Below, in pieces: positions 8,881-18,439 of a stretch of 53,868 nucleotides of DNA. Position 1 is the stretch's first letter; each line of letters opens with the position of its first letter. Source of the DNA: Wenzhouxiangella sp. XN79A (GTDB taxonomy: Bacteria > Pseudomonadota > Gammaproteobacteria > Xanthomonadales > Wenzhouxiangellaceae); NCBI RefSeq assembly GCF_012272825.1, contig NZ_JAAWWS010000167.1, forward strand, positions 1 to 53,868. The letters are read 5' to 3'. Under the pieces are notes generated by a model. The model was given only the letters and a program-made list of their open reading frames with translations. It made no database searches and had not been told where the DNA came from. Position numbers and translations under genes: made by a program.

Positions 8881-9900
8881 ATGAACAGAATGCTTCTTCT
8901 TCTCCTTGCCCTTCCGCTGCTGGCGGCCCTCACCGGTTGTGCCTCGAACAACAACGGCGCCGACACGATGTCGCTGGCCGAATTCCAGAGCCAGTACACC
9001 AGCGCCAACCCGGACATCGATACCGTCAACCAGCAGCTGCTGTCGCTGTCGGTCGGCAACGAGGGTGACGTCATCTACCGGCTGGGTGCCGGTGACGAAA
9101 TCCGCATGAACGTGTTCGGCGTCGAAGAGCTCAGTGGCGAATACCGCATCGACGGCAACGGTCGGATCAGCCTGCCGCTGATCGGCCAGATCGACATCTC
9201 CGGCTACACCCTGGCCGATGCCGAAGACGTGCTCGAGCGTCGCTACGGCGAGCGCTACCTCAGGAACCCGCAGATCACCGTCTCGGTCGTCGAGTTCCGC
9301 AGCCAGCAGTTCACCGCCGTCGGGGCCGTCGGCCAACCGCGGGTCTACAACGTGGAACGCAAGATCACCCTGATCGAGGCGCTGGCCATGGCCGGCGGCC
9401 TGGGCCAGCACGCCGGCGGTTATGTCTACCTCACCGACAAGGTTCGCGATCCGGAGTCCGGCGAACTCGGCATGCGCAACGTCGCCGTGGCCGTCGAAGA
9501 CCTCACCAGCGGTCGGACCGACGTCAACCTGGTGCTCGGCGAAGACGCGCTGATCAACGTGCCCGAGGCCGGTTCGATCTTCGTCGAGGGCGCCGTCGAG
9601 CGCCCCGGCGTGTTCCGCGCGCCCGGCGAGATCACCGTGCTCAAGGCCATCGCAATGGCCGGCGGCCTGAAGTTCGAGGCCAACCGCAACACCCTGCACG
9701 TGCTGCGTCGCGACCAGGTCACCGGCGAGTGGCAGCAGAATACGGTCGCGATGGAAGACATCCGCCTGTCGCCGAACAACGACCTGCCGCTGAGCGACGG
9801 CGACATCGTCGTGGTCCAGAACGGCCCCATCCGCACCGCGTGGATCGGCCTGTGGAACGGCCTGGCCCGCATCGCCATGCTCGGCTTCCGACCACTGTGA
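8881..9900 (+). CDS. wza: Wza-type outer-membrane polysaccharide export lipoprotein
   Basis: A 339-residue lipoprotein: lipobox LTGC with the lipidated Cys at residue 20 and Ala at +2, consistent with outer-membrane sorting. The Poly_export domain is at about residues 65-145 (YRLGAGDEIRMNVFGVEEL and GRISLPLIGQIDISGYT), followed by SLBB-type domains (TLIEALAMAGGLGQHAGG and PGVFRAPGEITVLKAIAMAG). It forms the channel through which the polymer leaves the cell. It lies 31 bp upstream of the wzc-like gene, its partner in the trans-envelope complex. The 8745-8880 gap holds no gene. Confidence 0.9.
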   Translation: MNRMLLLLLALPLLAALTGCASNNNGADTMSLAEFQSQYTSANPDIDTVNQQLLSLSVGNEGDVIYRLGAGDEIRMNVFGVEELSGEYRIDGNGRISLPLIGQIDISGYTLADAEDVLERRYGERYLRNPQITVSVVEFRSQQFTAVGAVGQPRVYNVERKITLIEALAMAGGLGQHAGGYVYLTDKVRDPESGELGMRNVAVAVEDLTSGRTDVNLVLGEDALINVPEAGSIFVEGAVERPGVFRAPGEITVLKAIAMAGGLKFEANRNTLHVLRRDQVTGEWQQNTVAMEDIRLSPNNDLPLSDGDIVVVQNGPIRTAWIGLWNGLARIAMLGFRPL

Positions 9901-9931
9901 TGATTCGTCGAGGCATTCAGGGGGAACGACG

Positions 9932-12283
9932 ATGACCGACCATCGAGACGACGACCCGAACGGCCGTCACCTGCGCCCGGTCGGCCAGGGCGGCGGTCAG
10001 CAGCTGGCGCCCTACGACCCGTTCACCCAGCCGCCGGACGACGACGACACCATCGACCTGCGCGAGTACTGGCGCATCCTGGTCAAGCGCAAGTGGGTCG
10101 TCATCAGCGTGCTGGCCATCATCACCGTCGCCACCTTGTTGTCGACGACGCTGATGATCCCGGTCTATCGCTCCGCGGCCACCATCCAGATCACGCCGCC
10201 GAACAGCCGCATCCTGGATTACGCCGACTTCTCCGGCGAAGGGCAGGGCTACCTGGCCCAGCAGCAGTTCTACACCACCCAGTACGAAATCCTGCGCTCG
10301 CGCTCGCTGGCCGAGGCCGTGGTCCGCGCCGAGAATGTCGAGAACCACCCCGAGCTCACCGGCGAAATCCGCCAGCGCAGCCTCATCGGCGAACTGCGCT
10401 CGTTGCCGGGCGCCATCAAGCGCGCGCTCGGCTCGCAGCCGACCGCGCGCATCGAAGGGCTCAGCGCCGAGCAGCGCCGCGAGCGCGAGGTCAAGCGCGC
10501 CGCCGGCACCCTGATGGGCCGGCTGTCGATCGAACCGGTGCGCAACTCCAACCTGGTCAACGTCAGCGTCCAGGCCTTCGATCCGCAGTTCGCCGCGCGC
10601 ATGGCCAATGCCGTCGTCGACGAGTACACCCGGGCCTCGATGCAGCGCCGCATGGATGCCGGCGCCCAGGCCCGCGACTTCCTCGAAGGCGAACTGGCCG
10701 ACATGCGCATCGAGCTCGAGCGCGCCGACCAGGCCCTGCTGGACTTCGCCCAGGCCAACCAGGTGGCCGACCTCGAGCAGCGCATCGCCATGGCCAACAC
10801 CACCCTGGAGGACCTGAACGCCCGCCTGAGCACCGTCGAGACCGAACTGGTCCAGCTCGAGTCGTACCGCACCATGATCCAGCGCGGCCAGGCCGCCGAC
10901 ATCAACCAGGTCAGCGACAGCGAAGCCATCCGTGAACTCAGGGCGCAGCGCGCCGCGCTGGCCACCGAATACGCCAGCCTGTCGCAGCGCTTCCAGGACG
11001 ACTACCCCACGCTGGTCGAGTTGCGCAACCGGATGGACACCATCTCCGAACAGATCGCCGACGAACGCGCGCTGGCGGTCCGCGAAATCCTTGCCCGCTA
11101 CAACAGCCGCACCGCCGAAGCCGAATCGCTGCGCGACGCGATCGAGCGGCGCGAACAGGCCATCCTGGCGCTGAACCAGCAGGGCGTGCAGTACAACATC
11201 CTGCGGCGCGAGTTCGAGACCAACCGCGAGCTCTACGACGGTCTGCTCCAGCGCATGAAGGAAATCGGCGTCGCCGCAGGCGTGCAGGAAAACAACATCG
11301 CCATCATCGACGGCGCGCTGCCGGCCGGCGCACCGTTCAGCCCCAACCTCAGCCGCAACCTGGCCCTGGCCATCGTGCTGGGCCTGATGGCCGGCGTCGG
11401 CCTGGCGCTGGTGCTGGAGTTCTTCGACTCCACCGTCCACCGCACCGAAGACCTCGAAGCGCTCACCGGCCGCCCGGTGCTGGGCCTGGTGCCCATGGTC
11501 AAGACACGAGACCAGCGCAAGGACCACGCCGACATCGCGCTGCCCGAACGCGCCGTCGGCCACTACTCGGCCCGCTTCCCCAAGTCGTCGGTCTCCGAGG
11601 CCTTCCGCTCGCTGCGCACCAGCCTCATGTTCTCCACCCCGGAGGGCATGCCGAAGACCCTGCTGATCACCTCGCCGGGCCCGGGCGACGGCAAGACCAC
11701 CACCGCCATCAACCTGGCCACCGTCATGGCCCAGAACGGCGCCCGGGTCCTGCTGATCGACGCCGACCTGCGCAAACCGCGTCTGCACCGCGACTTCGGC
11801 AAGCCGCAGTCGCCGGGCCTGACCAACCGCATCGCCGGCAGCCAGGGCGAAGCCGCCGACGAAGCCTCCATCTTCAAGACCGACGTCGAGGGCCTGTTCA
11901 TCATGCCCAGCGGCAACTCCGCGCCCAACCCCGCCGAACTGCTCAGTTCCGAGCGCATGGGCAAGATCATCGGCATGAGCACGCGGGCCTTCGACCACGT
12001 CATCATCGACACCGCGCCGATCCTCGGCCTGGCCGACTCCATGGTCCTCTCGCGCCAGGTCGACGGCCTCGTTCTCGTCGCCTCGGCCGGCAAGACCAAC
12101 AAGGACAACATCAAGTCCAGCATGCGCCGCCTGGCCCAGGTCCGCGCTCCCGTCCTCGGCGTCGTCCTCAACGCCGTCGACCTCGAAAGCCCCGACTATG
12201 CCTATTACAGCGCGTACTACTACAACTACGAGTCGGACGAAGACGACAGCAAAGACACCAAGGCGCTGGGCAAGACCGCCTGA
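9932..12283 (+). CDS. wzc: Wzc-like polysaccharide co-polymerase with C-terminal tyrosine autokinase
   Basis: 783 residues. An inner-membrane helix (about 50-72, KWVVISVLAIITVATLLS), the Wzz periplasmic domain with long coiled coils (about 230-420), a GNVR-type motif before a second membrane helix (about 475-500), then the BY-kinase domain. The latter has Walker A in SPGPGDGKTTTAINLA (about 581-596), Walker A' in LLIDADLRKPR (about 607) and Walker B in HVIIDTAP (about 689). A tyrosine cluster DYAYYSAYYYNY near residue 757 is the autophosphorylation tail. It regulates chain length and export with Wza. ATG at 9932 follows GGGGGAA. Confidence 0.92.
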   Translation: MTDHRDDDPNGRHLRPVGQGGGQQLAPYDPFTQPPDDDDTIDLREYWRILVKRKWVVISVLAIITVATLLSTTLMIPVYRSAATIQITPPNSRILDYADFSGEGQGYLAQQQFYTTQYEILRSRSLAEAVVRAENVENHPELTGEIRQRSLIGELRSLPGAIKRALGSQPTARIEGLSAEQRREREVKRAAGTLMGRLSIEPVRNSNLVNVSVQAFDPQFAARMANAVVDEYTRASMQRRMDAGAQARDFLEGELADMRIELERADQALLDFAQANQVADLEQRIAMANTTLEDLNARLSTVETELVQLESYRTMIQRGQAADINQVSDSEAIRELRAQRAALATEYASLSQRFQDDYPTLVELRNRMDTISEQIADERALAVREILARYNSRTAEAESLRDAIERREQAILALNQQGVQYNILRREFETNRELYDGLLQRMKEIGVAAGVQENNIAIIDGALPAGAPFSPNLSRNLALAIVLGLMAGVGLALVLEFFDSTVHRTEDLEALTGRPVLGLVPMVKTRDQRKDHADIALPERAVGHYSARFPKSSVSEAFRSLRTSLMFSTPEGMPKTLLITSPGPGDGKTTTAINLATVMAQNGARVLLIDADLRKPRLHRDFGKPQSPGLTNRIAGSQGEAADEASIFKTDVEGLFIMPSGNSAPNPAELLSSERMGKIIGMSTRAFDHVIIDTAPILGLADSMVLSRQVDGLVLVASAGKTNKDNIKSSMRRLAQVRAPVLGVVLNAVDLESPDYAYYSAYYYNYESDEDDSKDTKALGKTA

Positions 12284-12293
12284 AACGGCGCGT

Positions 12294-12375
12294 TCCGGGT
12301 TCCGGGTTCCGGGTTTCGGGTTTCGGGTTTCGGGTTTCGGGGTTCGGAGTTCGGGGTTCGGGGTTCAGGAGTCAG
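12294..12375. repeat. Heptanucleotide repeats GGGTTCC, GGGTTTC
   Basis: About three GGGTTCC copies followed by about four GGGTTTC copies and diverging GGGTTCG words, right after the wzc-like stop codon. Confidence 0.88.
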
Positions 12376-12424
12376 GGGCAGGGCGCCGCCTGCCCTGTCT
12401 CCGCCGCTCTCGTCGCACCGCGTC

Positions 12425-13105
12425 CAATACCTCCGTCGTCCCGGGGCGCCGCGTCCTCCTTCTCCGTCGTTCCGGGGCGCCGAACAGGCGAACCCGGAAC
12501 CTCGTGACGCGGGCGCCACGGTTCTACGGGCGATTGCGTCACGAGATCCCGGGTTCCGGCTGCGCCGGCCCCGGGATGACCAGAAGTAGAGGGCGCCGGC
12601 CCCGGGATGACGGGAAGGTAGAGGGTGCCGGCCCCGGAATGACCAGGAGTAGAGGGCACCGCTTCCAATACCTCCGTCGTTCCGGGGCGCCGAACAGGCG
12701 AACCCGGAACCTCGTGACGCGGGCGGCAGGGTTCTACGGGCGATCGCGTCACGAGATCCCGGGTTCCGGCTGCGCCGGCCCCGGGATGACGAGGAAGTAG
12801 AGGGCGCCGGCCCCGGGATGACGGGAAGGTAGAGGGTGCCGGCTCCGGGATGACCAGGAGATAGAGGGCGCCGCTCGCAATGCCTCCGTCGTTCCGGGGC
12901 GCCGAATAGGCGAACCCGGAACCTCGTGACGCGGGCGGCAGGGTTCTACGGGCGATTGCGTCACGAGATCCCGGGTTCCGGCTGCGCCAGCCCCCCCCGG
13001 AATGACCAGGAAGTAGAGGGCGCCGGCCCCGGGATGACGAGGAGAAGAGGGGGCCGGCCCCGGGATGACGAGGAGTAGAGGGCGCCGGCCCCGGATGACG
13101 AAGAC
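12425..13105. repeat. Palindromic repeat array B, about 3 copies
   Basis: Same ~125-bp palindrome as array A, with inner arms near 12490, 12695 and 12905. The third copy has GAATAGG instead of GAACAGG. Single right arms (CCGGCCCCGGGATGAC with variable linkers) repeat on its right side up to the end of the GIY-YIG gene. Confidence 0.92.
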
Positions 13106-13118
13106 CGATAGGCGCTAC

Positions 13119-13409
13119 CTACCACCCCAGAGTTGCAGCAAGGTCCCGCCAGTCAGGATTCTCCCGTTCGATCATTTCGACCTTCCACGAGCGTCTCCAT
13201 TTCTTCAACTCCTTTTCGCGCTCGATCGCCGCGCTGATGCATTCATGCAGCTCGAACCAGACAAGTCGATGAAGGTTGTAGCGTTTGCAGAACCCGTCCA
13301 CGAATCCACCCCGGTGCTCTTCGATCCGTTTAGGCAGGTTGGATGTCACGCCGATATAGAGCACGCCGTTCTTTCGATTCGTTAGCAGGTACACGCATGG
13401 CTGTTTCAC
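13119..13409 (-). CDS. Small GIY-YIG nuclease-family protein
   Basis: A complete 96-residue GIY-YIG domain: VYLLTNRKNGVLYIGVTS carries the two-part VYLL/LYIG signature, NLPKRIEEHRGG the catalytic Arg, and AIEREKELKKWRRSWKVEMI the conserved Glu in the REKELK segment. This is the short UvrC-N-like/YhbQ-type family. It is transcribed against the EPS genes and is enclosed on both sides by palindromic repeat arrays, with no other gene between. It starts with GTG at 13409 and has only a weak ribosome-binding site. Action on the flanking palindromes is a speculation raised by position alone. Confidence 0.85.
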   Translation of the reverse strand: MKQPCVYLLTNRKNGVLYIGVTSNLPKRIEEHRGGFVDGFCKRYNLHRLVWFELHECISAAIEREKELKKWRRSWKVEMIERENPDWRDLAATLGW

Positions 13410-13484
13410 GAGTTCAGCCTAGACGAGTCATCGATTGGGCGCATCGGACAATCTCCTACAACGACTGCTGCTGGCCACTTTCCC

Positions 13485-14910
13485 GCCGTTCCGGGGCACC
13501 GCTTCCACCTTCTCCGTCGTTACGGTGCACCGCTTCCTCCTTCTCCGTCGTTACTGGGCACCGCTTCCTCCTTCTCCGTCGTTCCGGGGCACCGAAGAGG
13601 CGAACCCGGAACCTCGGGACGCGGGCGGCAGGGTTCTACGGGCGATCACGTCACGAGATCCCGGGTTCCGGCTCCGCCGGCCCCGGGATGACCAGGAGTA
13701 GAGGGTGCCGGCTCCGGGATGACCAGGAGGTAGAGGGTGCCGGCTCCGGGATGACCAGGAGGTAGAGGGCACCGCTCGCAATACCTCCGTCGTTCCGGGG
13801 CGCCGAACAGGCGAACCCGGAACCTCGTGACGCGGGCGCCACGGTTCGACGGGCGATCACGTCCCGAGATCCCGGGTTCCGGCTCCGCCGGCCCCGGGAT
13901 GACGAGGAAGTAGAGGGCGCCGGCCCCCATTTCCCTGTCGTTTCGCGGCACCGCGTCCAATACCTCCGTCGTCTCGGGGCGCCGTTTTCAATGCCTCTGT
14001 CGTTCCGGGATGCCGCTTCCAATACCTCCGTCGTTCCGGGGCGCCGAACAGGCGAACCCGGAACCTCGTGACGCGGGCGGCAGGGTTTGATGGGCGATTG
14101 CGTCACGAGATCCCGGGTTCCGGCTGCGCCGGCCCCGGGATGACCAGGAAGTAGAGGGCGCCGGCCCCGGGATGACCAGGAAGTAGAGGGCGTCGGCCCC
14201 GGGATGACGATGGTGGTGGGCACCGCGTCCAATACCTCCGTCGTTCCGGGGGCGCCGAATAGGCGAACCCGGAACCTCGTGACGCGGGCGCCACGGTTCG
14301 ACGGGCGATCACGTCACGAGATCCCGGGTTCCGGCTCCGCCGGCCACGGGATGACCAGGAAGTAGAGGGCGCCGGCCCCGGATGAGGAGGGGTAGAGGGC
14401 ACCGCTCGCAATACCTCCTTCGTTCCGGGGCGCCGAACAGGCGAACCCGGAACCTCGTGAAGCGGGCGCCACGGTTCGATGGGCGATTTCGTCACGAGAT
14501 CCCGGGTTCCGGCTGCGCCGGCCCCGGGATGACCAAGGAGTAGAGGGCGCCGGCCCCGGGATGACCAGGAGTAGAGGGCGCCGGCCCCGGGATGACCAAG
14601 GAGTAGAGGGCGCCGGCCCCGGGATGACGAGGAATGCTGGGCGTCGCTCCCTTCTTCTCCGTCGTTCCGGGGCGCCGAACAGGCGAACCCGGAACCTCGT
14701 GACGTGGGCGGCAGGGCTCTACGGGCGATTGCGTCACGAGATCCCGGGTTCCGGCTGCGCCGGCCCCGGGTTGACCAGGAGAAGAGGGGGCCGCTCGCAA
14801 TACGTCCGTCGTTCCGGGATGCCGCTTCCTCCTTCTCCGTCGTTCCGGGGCGCCGAACAGGCGAACCCGGAACCTCGTGACGCTCGCGGCCGGGTTCGAT
14901 GGGCGATTGC
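13485..14910. repeat. Palindromic repeat array C, about 7 copies
   Basis: Same unit as array A. Left inner arms lie near 13590, 13805, 14050, 14270, 14440, 14690 and 14860; several are variant (GAAGAGG at 13580, GAATAGG at 14260) and the last is cut within its loop at about 14910. Tandem single arms separate the units, for example three consecutive right arms at 14515-14640. Confidence 0.92.
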
Positions 14911-14990
14911 CCCGAACCCCCACCCCCTGCAACCTCCCGCCCTTTCCGGCAGAATGCTTCCATCCCCGCCGGCCCGGGACCACGCCGTCC

Positions 14991-16748
14991 ATGTCCGACC
15001 TCGCTACCTTGCTCGAAGCCATCCGCGAAGGGCGGGCCGAACGGCTCGACCGCGAGCAGGTGCATGAGCTGCTGGCCTGGCTGGCCGGCACTCGCGAGGA
15101 CGTCGGCGCCCCCCACCACGATCCGGTGCTCAACCAGATGGTCCTGTTCCGGCTCGATGCCGCGCTGTTCCGCGACGGCTCGCTTGACCTGCACGCCGCC
15201 GGGGTCGATGCCGAGGTGCCGCTGGACCAGCGCAAGGCCCGCTTCCGTCGCCTGGCCAGCGTGTTCCATCCCGACCGCTTCCCGGCCCTGTCCGATTGGC
15301 TGACGCTCCGCTCCCAGGCCGTGCACACCGCCTACGGCGCGTTCAAGAAGAATCCGCACGCCGCCCCCGCGCGCCCGGCCCCGCCGTCTCCGCAGGCCGA
15401 AGCCGGCACGTCGCCGGCCAGCCGACCGCCGCGTCGCCCCGGCGTCATCAAGCGCAACCTGCTGCACCTGCGCCGCCGCTTCGGTCACGACCGCTACCTG
15501 GCCCACAAGCTCATCGGCGGCCTGACCCTGATCGCCCTGCTGCCGGTCATCAACCTGCTGCTGGCCCCCGGCCCGTCGAACGAGTCCGCTCGGGAGGCGA
15601 GCGGAGGGCGTAGTGAAACCGCCTCCGAATCCGGCGCAGAGAGCAGTGAACGGTTTTCAGTGAACAGCCGACCCCGGGCCACCGACCGAACCCCGAACCC
15701 GGAAACCGGCATCGCCACAGCGCCTGCCGAAGAGCTCCCGGCAGCTGAAAACCGACGACCGAAAACGGCCGTTTCCTCCGGCTCGCAACCCGCCACCGAC
15801 TCCGCCGCCGAACCACCCCCGAGCCTCTCCCTTGCGGCTCGAGAAGCCCTGCGCCCGAGCCGCACCGAAAGCGCCACGCTGCCCAGCGTCGACGCGCAGC
15901 TTGCCGCTCTCGGCCTGCCCACCGACGACGAACGCCTCAACCGCCGCTTCGAAGCCGGCATCCGCCTCACCAGCGAACCCACGGCCGCCCGCGCGACCAT
16001 CGAACGCAGCGAAGCGAGCAGGGCGCCCGCTCGCGGCGCGACCGGAGTGAACAGTGAACCCCGTTCGTCCACCCCGGCCGAACCACCCATCGCCGCCGCT
16101 GCTGAACCGGTCACTCGCCAAGCGATCGCCGAACCGACAACCGACAACCGACAACAAGAAATTGCCCGGCCGTCCGCCCGCAACGAGGACGCCGCAGCCT
16201 TGTCATTCGAAACCGAAAACCGAAAACCGGAAACTCCGGCCGCAGCCGTGGCCGCTTCTACCCGACCCCGATCCCTGAATGCCGAAACGTCCGTCGCCGC
16301 CGTTCCCGAGGCCGCGCCGGACAACGAACCGACTGCGCCAGCCGCAACCACCATCGCCGATCCGGCGCCGAACACCGAACACCGACAACCGGAAACCCGC
16401 GAAGCGCTCGTCCCGGTACCCGGCCGGCTGACCCTCGGCCCCCTGCGCTTCCACCCGGCCGGCGAACTGCTCAGCGCCTTCCAGACCGCGCTGGAAGCCG
16501 GCGACATCCTGGCCCTGCGCGGCCTGTTCGGCACCCAGCCCCCGGCCGACCGCTACGTGGCCCTCATCCAGGCCACCGAAACCCGCAGCGTCGACCTGCG
16601 CGTCGACCGCATGCAGCGCAACGGCAACGAATGGCAGGTCGACTTCGAACTCACCCTCCGAAGCCCCGGCCAGAACCACCTCTACCCCCGCACCACCTTC
16701 CGCCTGGCCGAGACCGGCAACGCCCTGCGGATCGTGGCGGTGGAATGA
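14991..16748 (+). CDS. J-domain-like membrane protein with repeat-derived linker
   Basis: 585 residues, not a recognised named family. The N-terminal ~115 residues look like a J domain, with FHPDRFP near residue 92. A membrane helix follows at about 174-192 (IGGLTLIALLPVINLLLA). Residues ~200-480 are low-complexity Pro/Glu/Thr/Arg linker whose DNA consists of the same 7-bp words that fill the intergenic gaps (AAAACCG, CAGTGAAC, ACCGACA). The last ~110 residues form an ordered alpha/beta domain (LTLGPLRFHPAGELLSAFQ to LRIVAVE) that could be NTF2-like. ATG at 14991 is chosen because upstream codons lie in repeat sequence. A scaffold role in EPS assembly is inference from location. Confidence 0.65.
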   Translation: MSDLATLLEAIREGRAERLDREQVHELLAWLAGTREDVGAPHHDPVLNQMVLFRLDAALFRDGSLDLHAAGVDAEVPLDQRKARFRRLASVFHPDRFPALSDWLTLRSQAVHTAYGAFKKNPHAAPARPAPPSPQAEAGTSPASRPPRRPGVIKRNLLHLRRRFGHDRYLAHKLIGGLTLIALLPVINLLLAPGPSNESAREASGGRSETASESGAESSERFSVNSRPRATDRTPNPETGIATAPAEELPAAENRRPKTAVSSGSQPATDSAAEPPPSLSLAAREALRPSRTESATLPSVDAQLAALGLPTDDERLNRRFEAGIRLTSEPTAARATIERSEASRAPARGATGVNSEPRSSTPAEPPIAAAAEPVTRQAIAEPTTDNRQQEIARPSARNEDAAALSFETENRKPETPAAAVAASTRPRSLNAETSVAAVPEAAPDNEPTAPAATTIADPAPNTEHRQPETREALVPVPGRLTLGPLRFHPAGELLSAFQTALEAGDILALRGLFGTQPPADRYVALIQATETRSVDLRVDRMQRNGNEWQVDFELTLRSPGQNHLYPRTTFRLAETGNALRIVAVE

Positions 16749-16749
16749 A

Positions 16750-17100
16750 CGGGGCGGTGAGCGGTGAACGATGAGCAGTGAACTGTGAGCAGTTTTCAGT
16801 GAACAGTGGAAGGCCTGGGGGTTCGAGGTTTCAGGGTTCAGGTTTCAGGAAAACCAACAACCAACAACCAATCCATTCGCCCCAAGACCGGACCCGATGA
16901 ATTTCTGAAAACTGAAAACTGCTCACTGAAAACTCGTCACCCCCGAACCCTTAACCCTTAACCCTTAACCCTTAACCCTTAACCCTTAACCCTTAACCCT
17001 TAACCCTTAACCCTGAAAACTGAAAACTGAAAACTGAAAACTGAAAACTGAAAACTGAAAACTGAAAACTGAAAACTGAAAACTGAATCCCGAATCCCGC
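16750..17100. repeat. Long heptanucleotide repeat tracts
   Basis: The whole 356-bp gap is made of 7-bp words: GTGAACA/CAGTTTT words, GGTTCAG, about ten copies of CCCTTAA (about 16945-17015) and about ten copies of TGAAAAC (about 17013-17087). No gene is visible. Confidence 0.95.
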
Positions 17101-17104
17101 GCCC

Positions 17105-18388
17105 ATGCCCCCAACCGCCATCCTCGCCACCCTCGTCCTCGTACTCCCGTTGATGATGGGCAACCGCACCCCGGACACCCTCACGCTGTCCGGCCTGGTG
17201 CTGGTGCTCGGCGCGCTGGTCGCGGCAATGGCGGCGTGGCTGGGCAAGGGCAGGGCGCTGCCGGGACCGCCGAAGAGCTGGTGGATCTTCGGCGGCGTGC
17301 TCACCGGGTGGGTGGTGCTGCAGGTGCTGCCCGTCGAATTCCTGGCCCGCAGCTTCGGCCCGTATCCCGACGCCCTGTGGCAATCCGACGCTCCGCCGGG
17401 CCAGTGGTCGCCCAACCCGGCCTGGACCCTGCGCGCCTGGGCCACCTTCGTCGCGCTGGCCACGCTGGCCTGGCTGTTCGGCCGGCTCGACCACCGCCGC
17501 CGCAACCTGGTCTGGCTGGTCGTCGCCGTCGGCGCCGTGCTGCAGGCGCTCTACGGCCTGGCCGCGCACGCCGCCGGCTCCGACACCGTGCTCGGCATCT
17601 GGCCGCGCAACAACCCCGACTACGTCCACGGCACCTTCTCCAACCGCAACCTGTTCGCCGCCTACCTGGCGCTGACCTGGCCGCTGGTCATCGCCATCTG
17701 GTGGAAGCCCGACGTGCCGGGCCTCAAGCGACTGCCGTTCGAGCTGCGCGTGGCCGGCAGCGTGATCGCCGGGGCCATCATCGGCGCGGCCCTGCTGGCT
17801 TCGGCCTCCCGGCTGGGCAGCGCCGCCGGCCTGGCCGGCCTGCTGGTCGGCCTGGTGCTCTGGACCCGTTACCGCCGCAAGCTTGCCCGCGTCGCCGTCT
17901 GGCCGATGTACGCCACCGCCTTCGCCGCGCTCATCGCCGCCACCTGGTACGGCCTTACCCCGCTGGCCGAGCGCCTGGCCGTCACCTCGATCGAAGAGGG
18001 CAGGTTCGAGGTCTATTCGCGGATGATCGGCGAAGTTCCGGCCGGTTGGTGGCTGTGGGGAGTCGGCCTGGGCGGCTTCGAGGCGGTGTTCAAACAGGTC
18101 CAGCCCGCCGACATGCGCGGCTGGTACGACTACGCCCACAACGACCTGCTGCAGTGGCTGCTGGAAATGGGCCTGGTCGGCGCCGGCCTGCTCCTCGCCG
18201 CCGCCGTCGCCCTGGTCAAACACGCCCGCCTCACCCGCGAAACCCTGCCGCTGTACAGCGGACTTGCCGCCTTGGGCCTGGTCGGCCTCGGCGACTTCAG
18301 CTGGCACATCCCCGCCACCCAGGTCGTCCTGGCCCTCTACCTCGGAACCCTCCTCACCCCCGCCCACAAACGAAAACCCACCCCCTGA
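17105..18388 (+). CDS. O-antigen-ligase/Wzy-type membrane protein (polymerase candidate 1)
   Basis: 427 residues with about ten hydrophobic helices and the Wzy_C/O-antigen ligase signature GTFSNRNLFAAYLAL (about 177-191), followed by a large periplasmic loop containing EGRFEVYSRMIGEVPAGW and WGVGLGGFEAVF (about 298-325), and YDYAHNDLLQWLLEMG (about 342-357), the conserved H-N-x-x-L/E segment. Members polymerise or ligate undecaprenol-linked glycans at the periplasmic face of the inner membrane. A second, unrelated-looking member lies at 40215, so which one polymerises the EPS is open. The ATG follows 7-bp repeats with no clear ribosome-binding site. Confidence 0.82.
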   Translation: MPPTAILATLVLVLPLMMGNRTPDTLTLSGLVLVLGALVAAMAAWLGKGRALPGPPKSWWIFGGVLTGWVVLQVLPVEFLARSFGPYPDALWQSDAPPGQWSPNPAWTLRAWATFVALATLAWLFGRLDHRRRNLVWLVVAVGAVLQALYGLAAHAAGSDTVLGIWPRNNPDYVHGTFSNRNLFAAYLALTWPLVIAIWWKPDVPGLKRLPFELRVAGSVIAGAIIGAALLASASRLGSAAGLAGLLVGLVLWTRYRRKLARVAVWPMYATAFAALIAATWYGLTPLAERLAVTSIEEGRFEVYSRMIGEVPAGWWLWGVGLGGFEAVFKQVQPADMRGWYDYAHNDLLQWLLEMGLVGAGLLLAAAVALVKHARLTRETLPLYSGLAALGLVGLGDFSWHIPATQVVLALYLGTLLTPAHKRKPTP

Positions 18389-18439
18389 ACCCGCCCCGCC
18401 CGAACACCTGTCGGCGGCCGCCTGCCAGGCTCCCCGTCG

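Noticed and set aside
9917-11998. 693-codon minus-strand frame over the wzc-like gene
   Set aside because: Antisense shadow with Gly/Val/Ala-rich low-complexity product; the plus strand encodes a complete Wzc.
16940-17090. CCCTTAA tracts resembling telomere repeats
   Set aside because: The period is 7 but the word drifts (CCCTTAA, CCCTGAA, TGAAAAC) and the tracts are internal, next to ordinary bacterial operons; nothing suggests a chromosome end.
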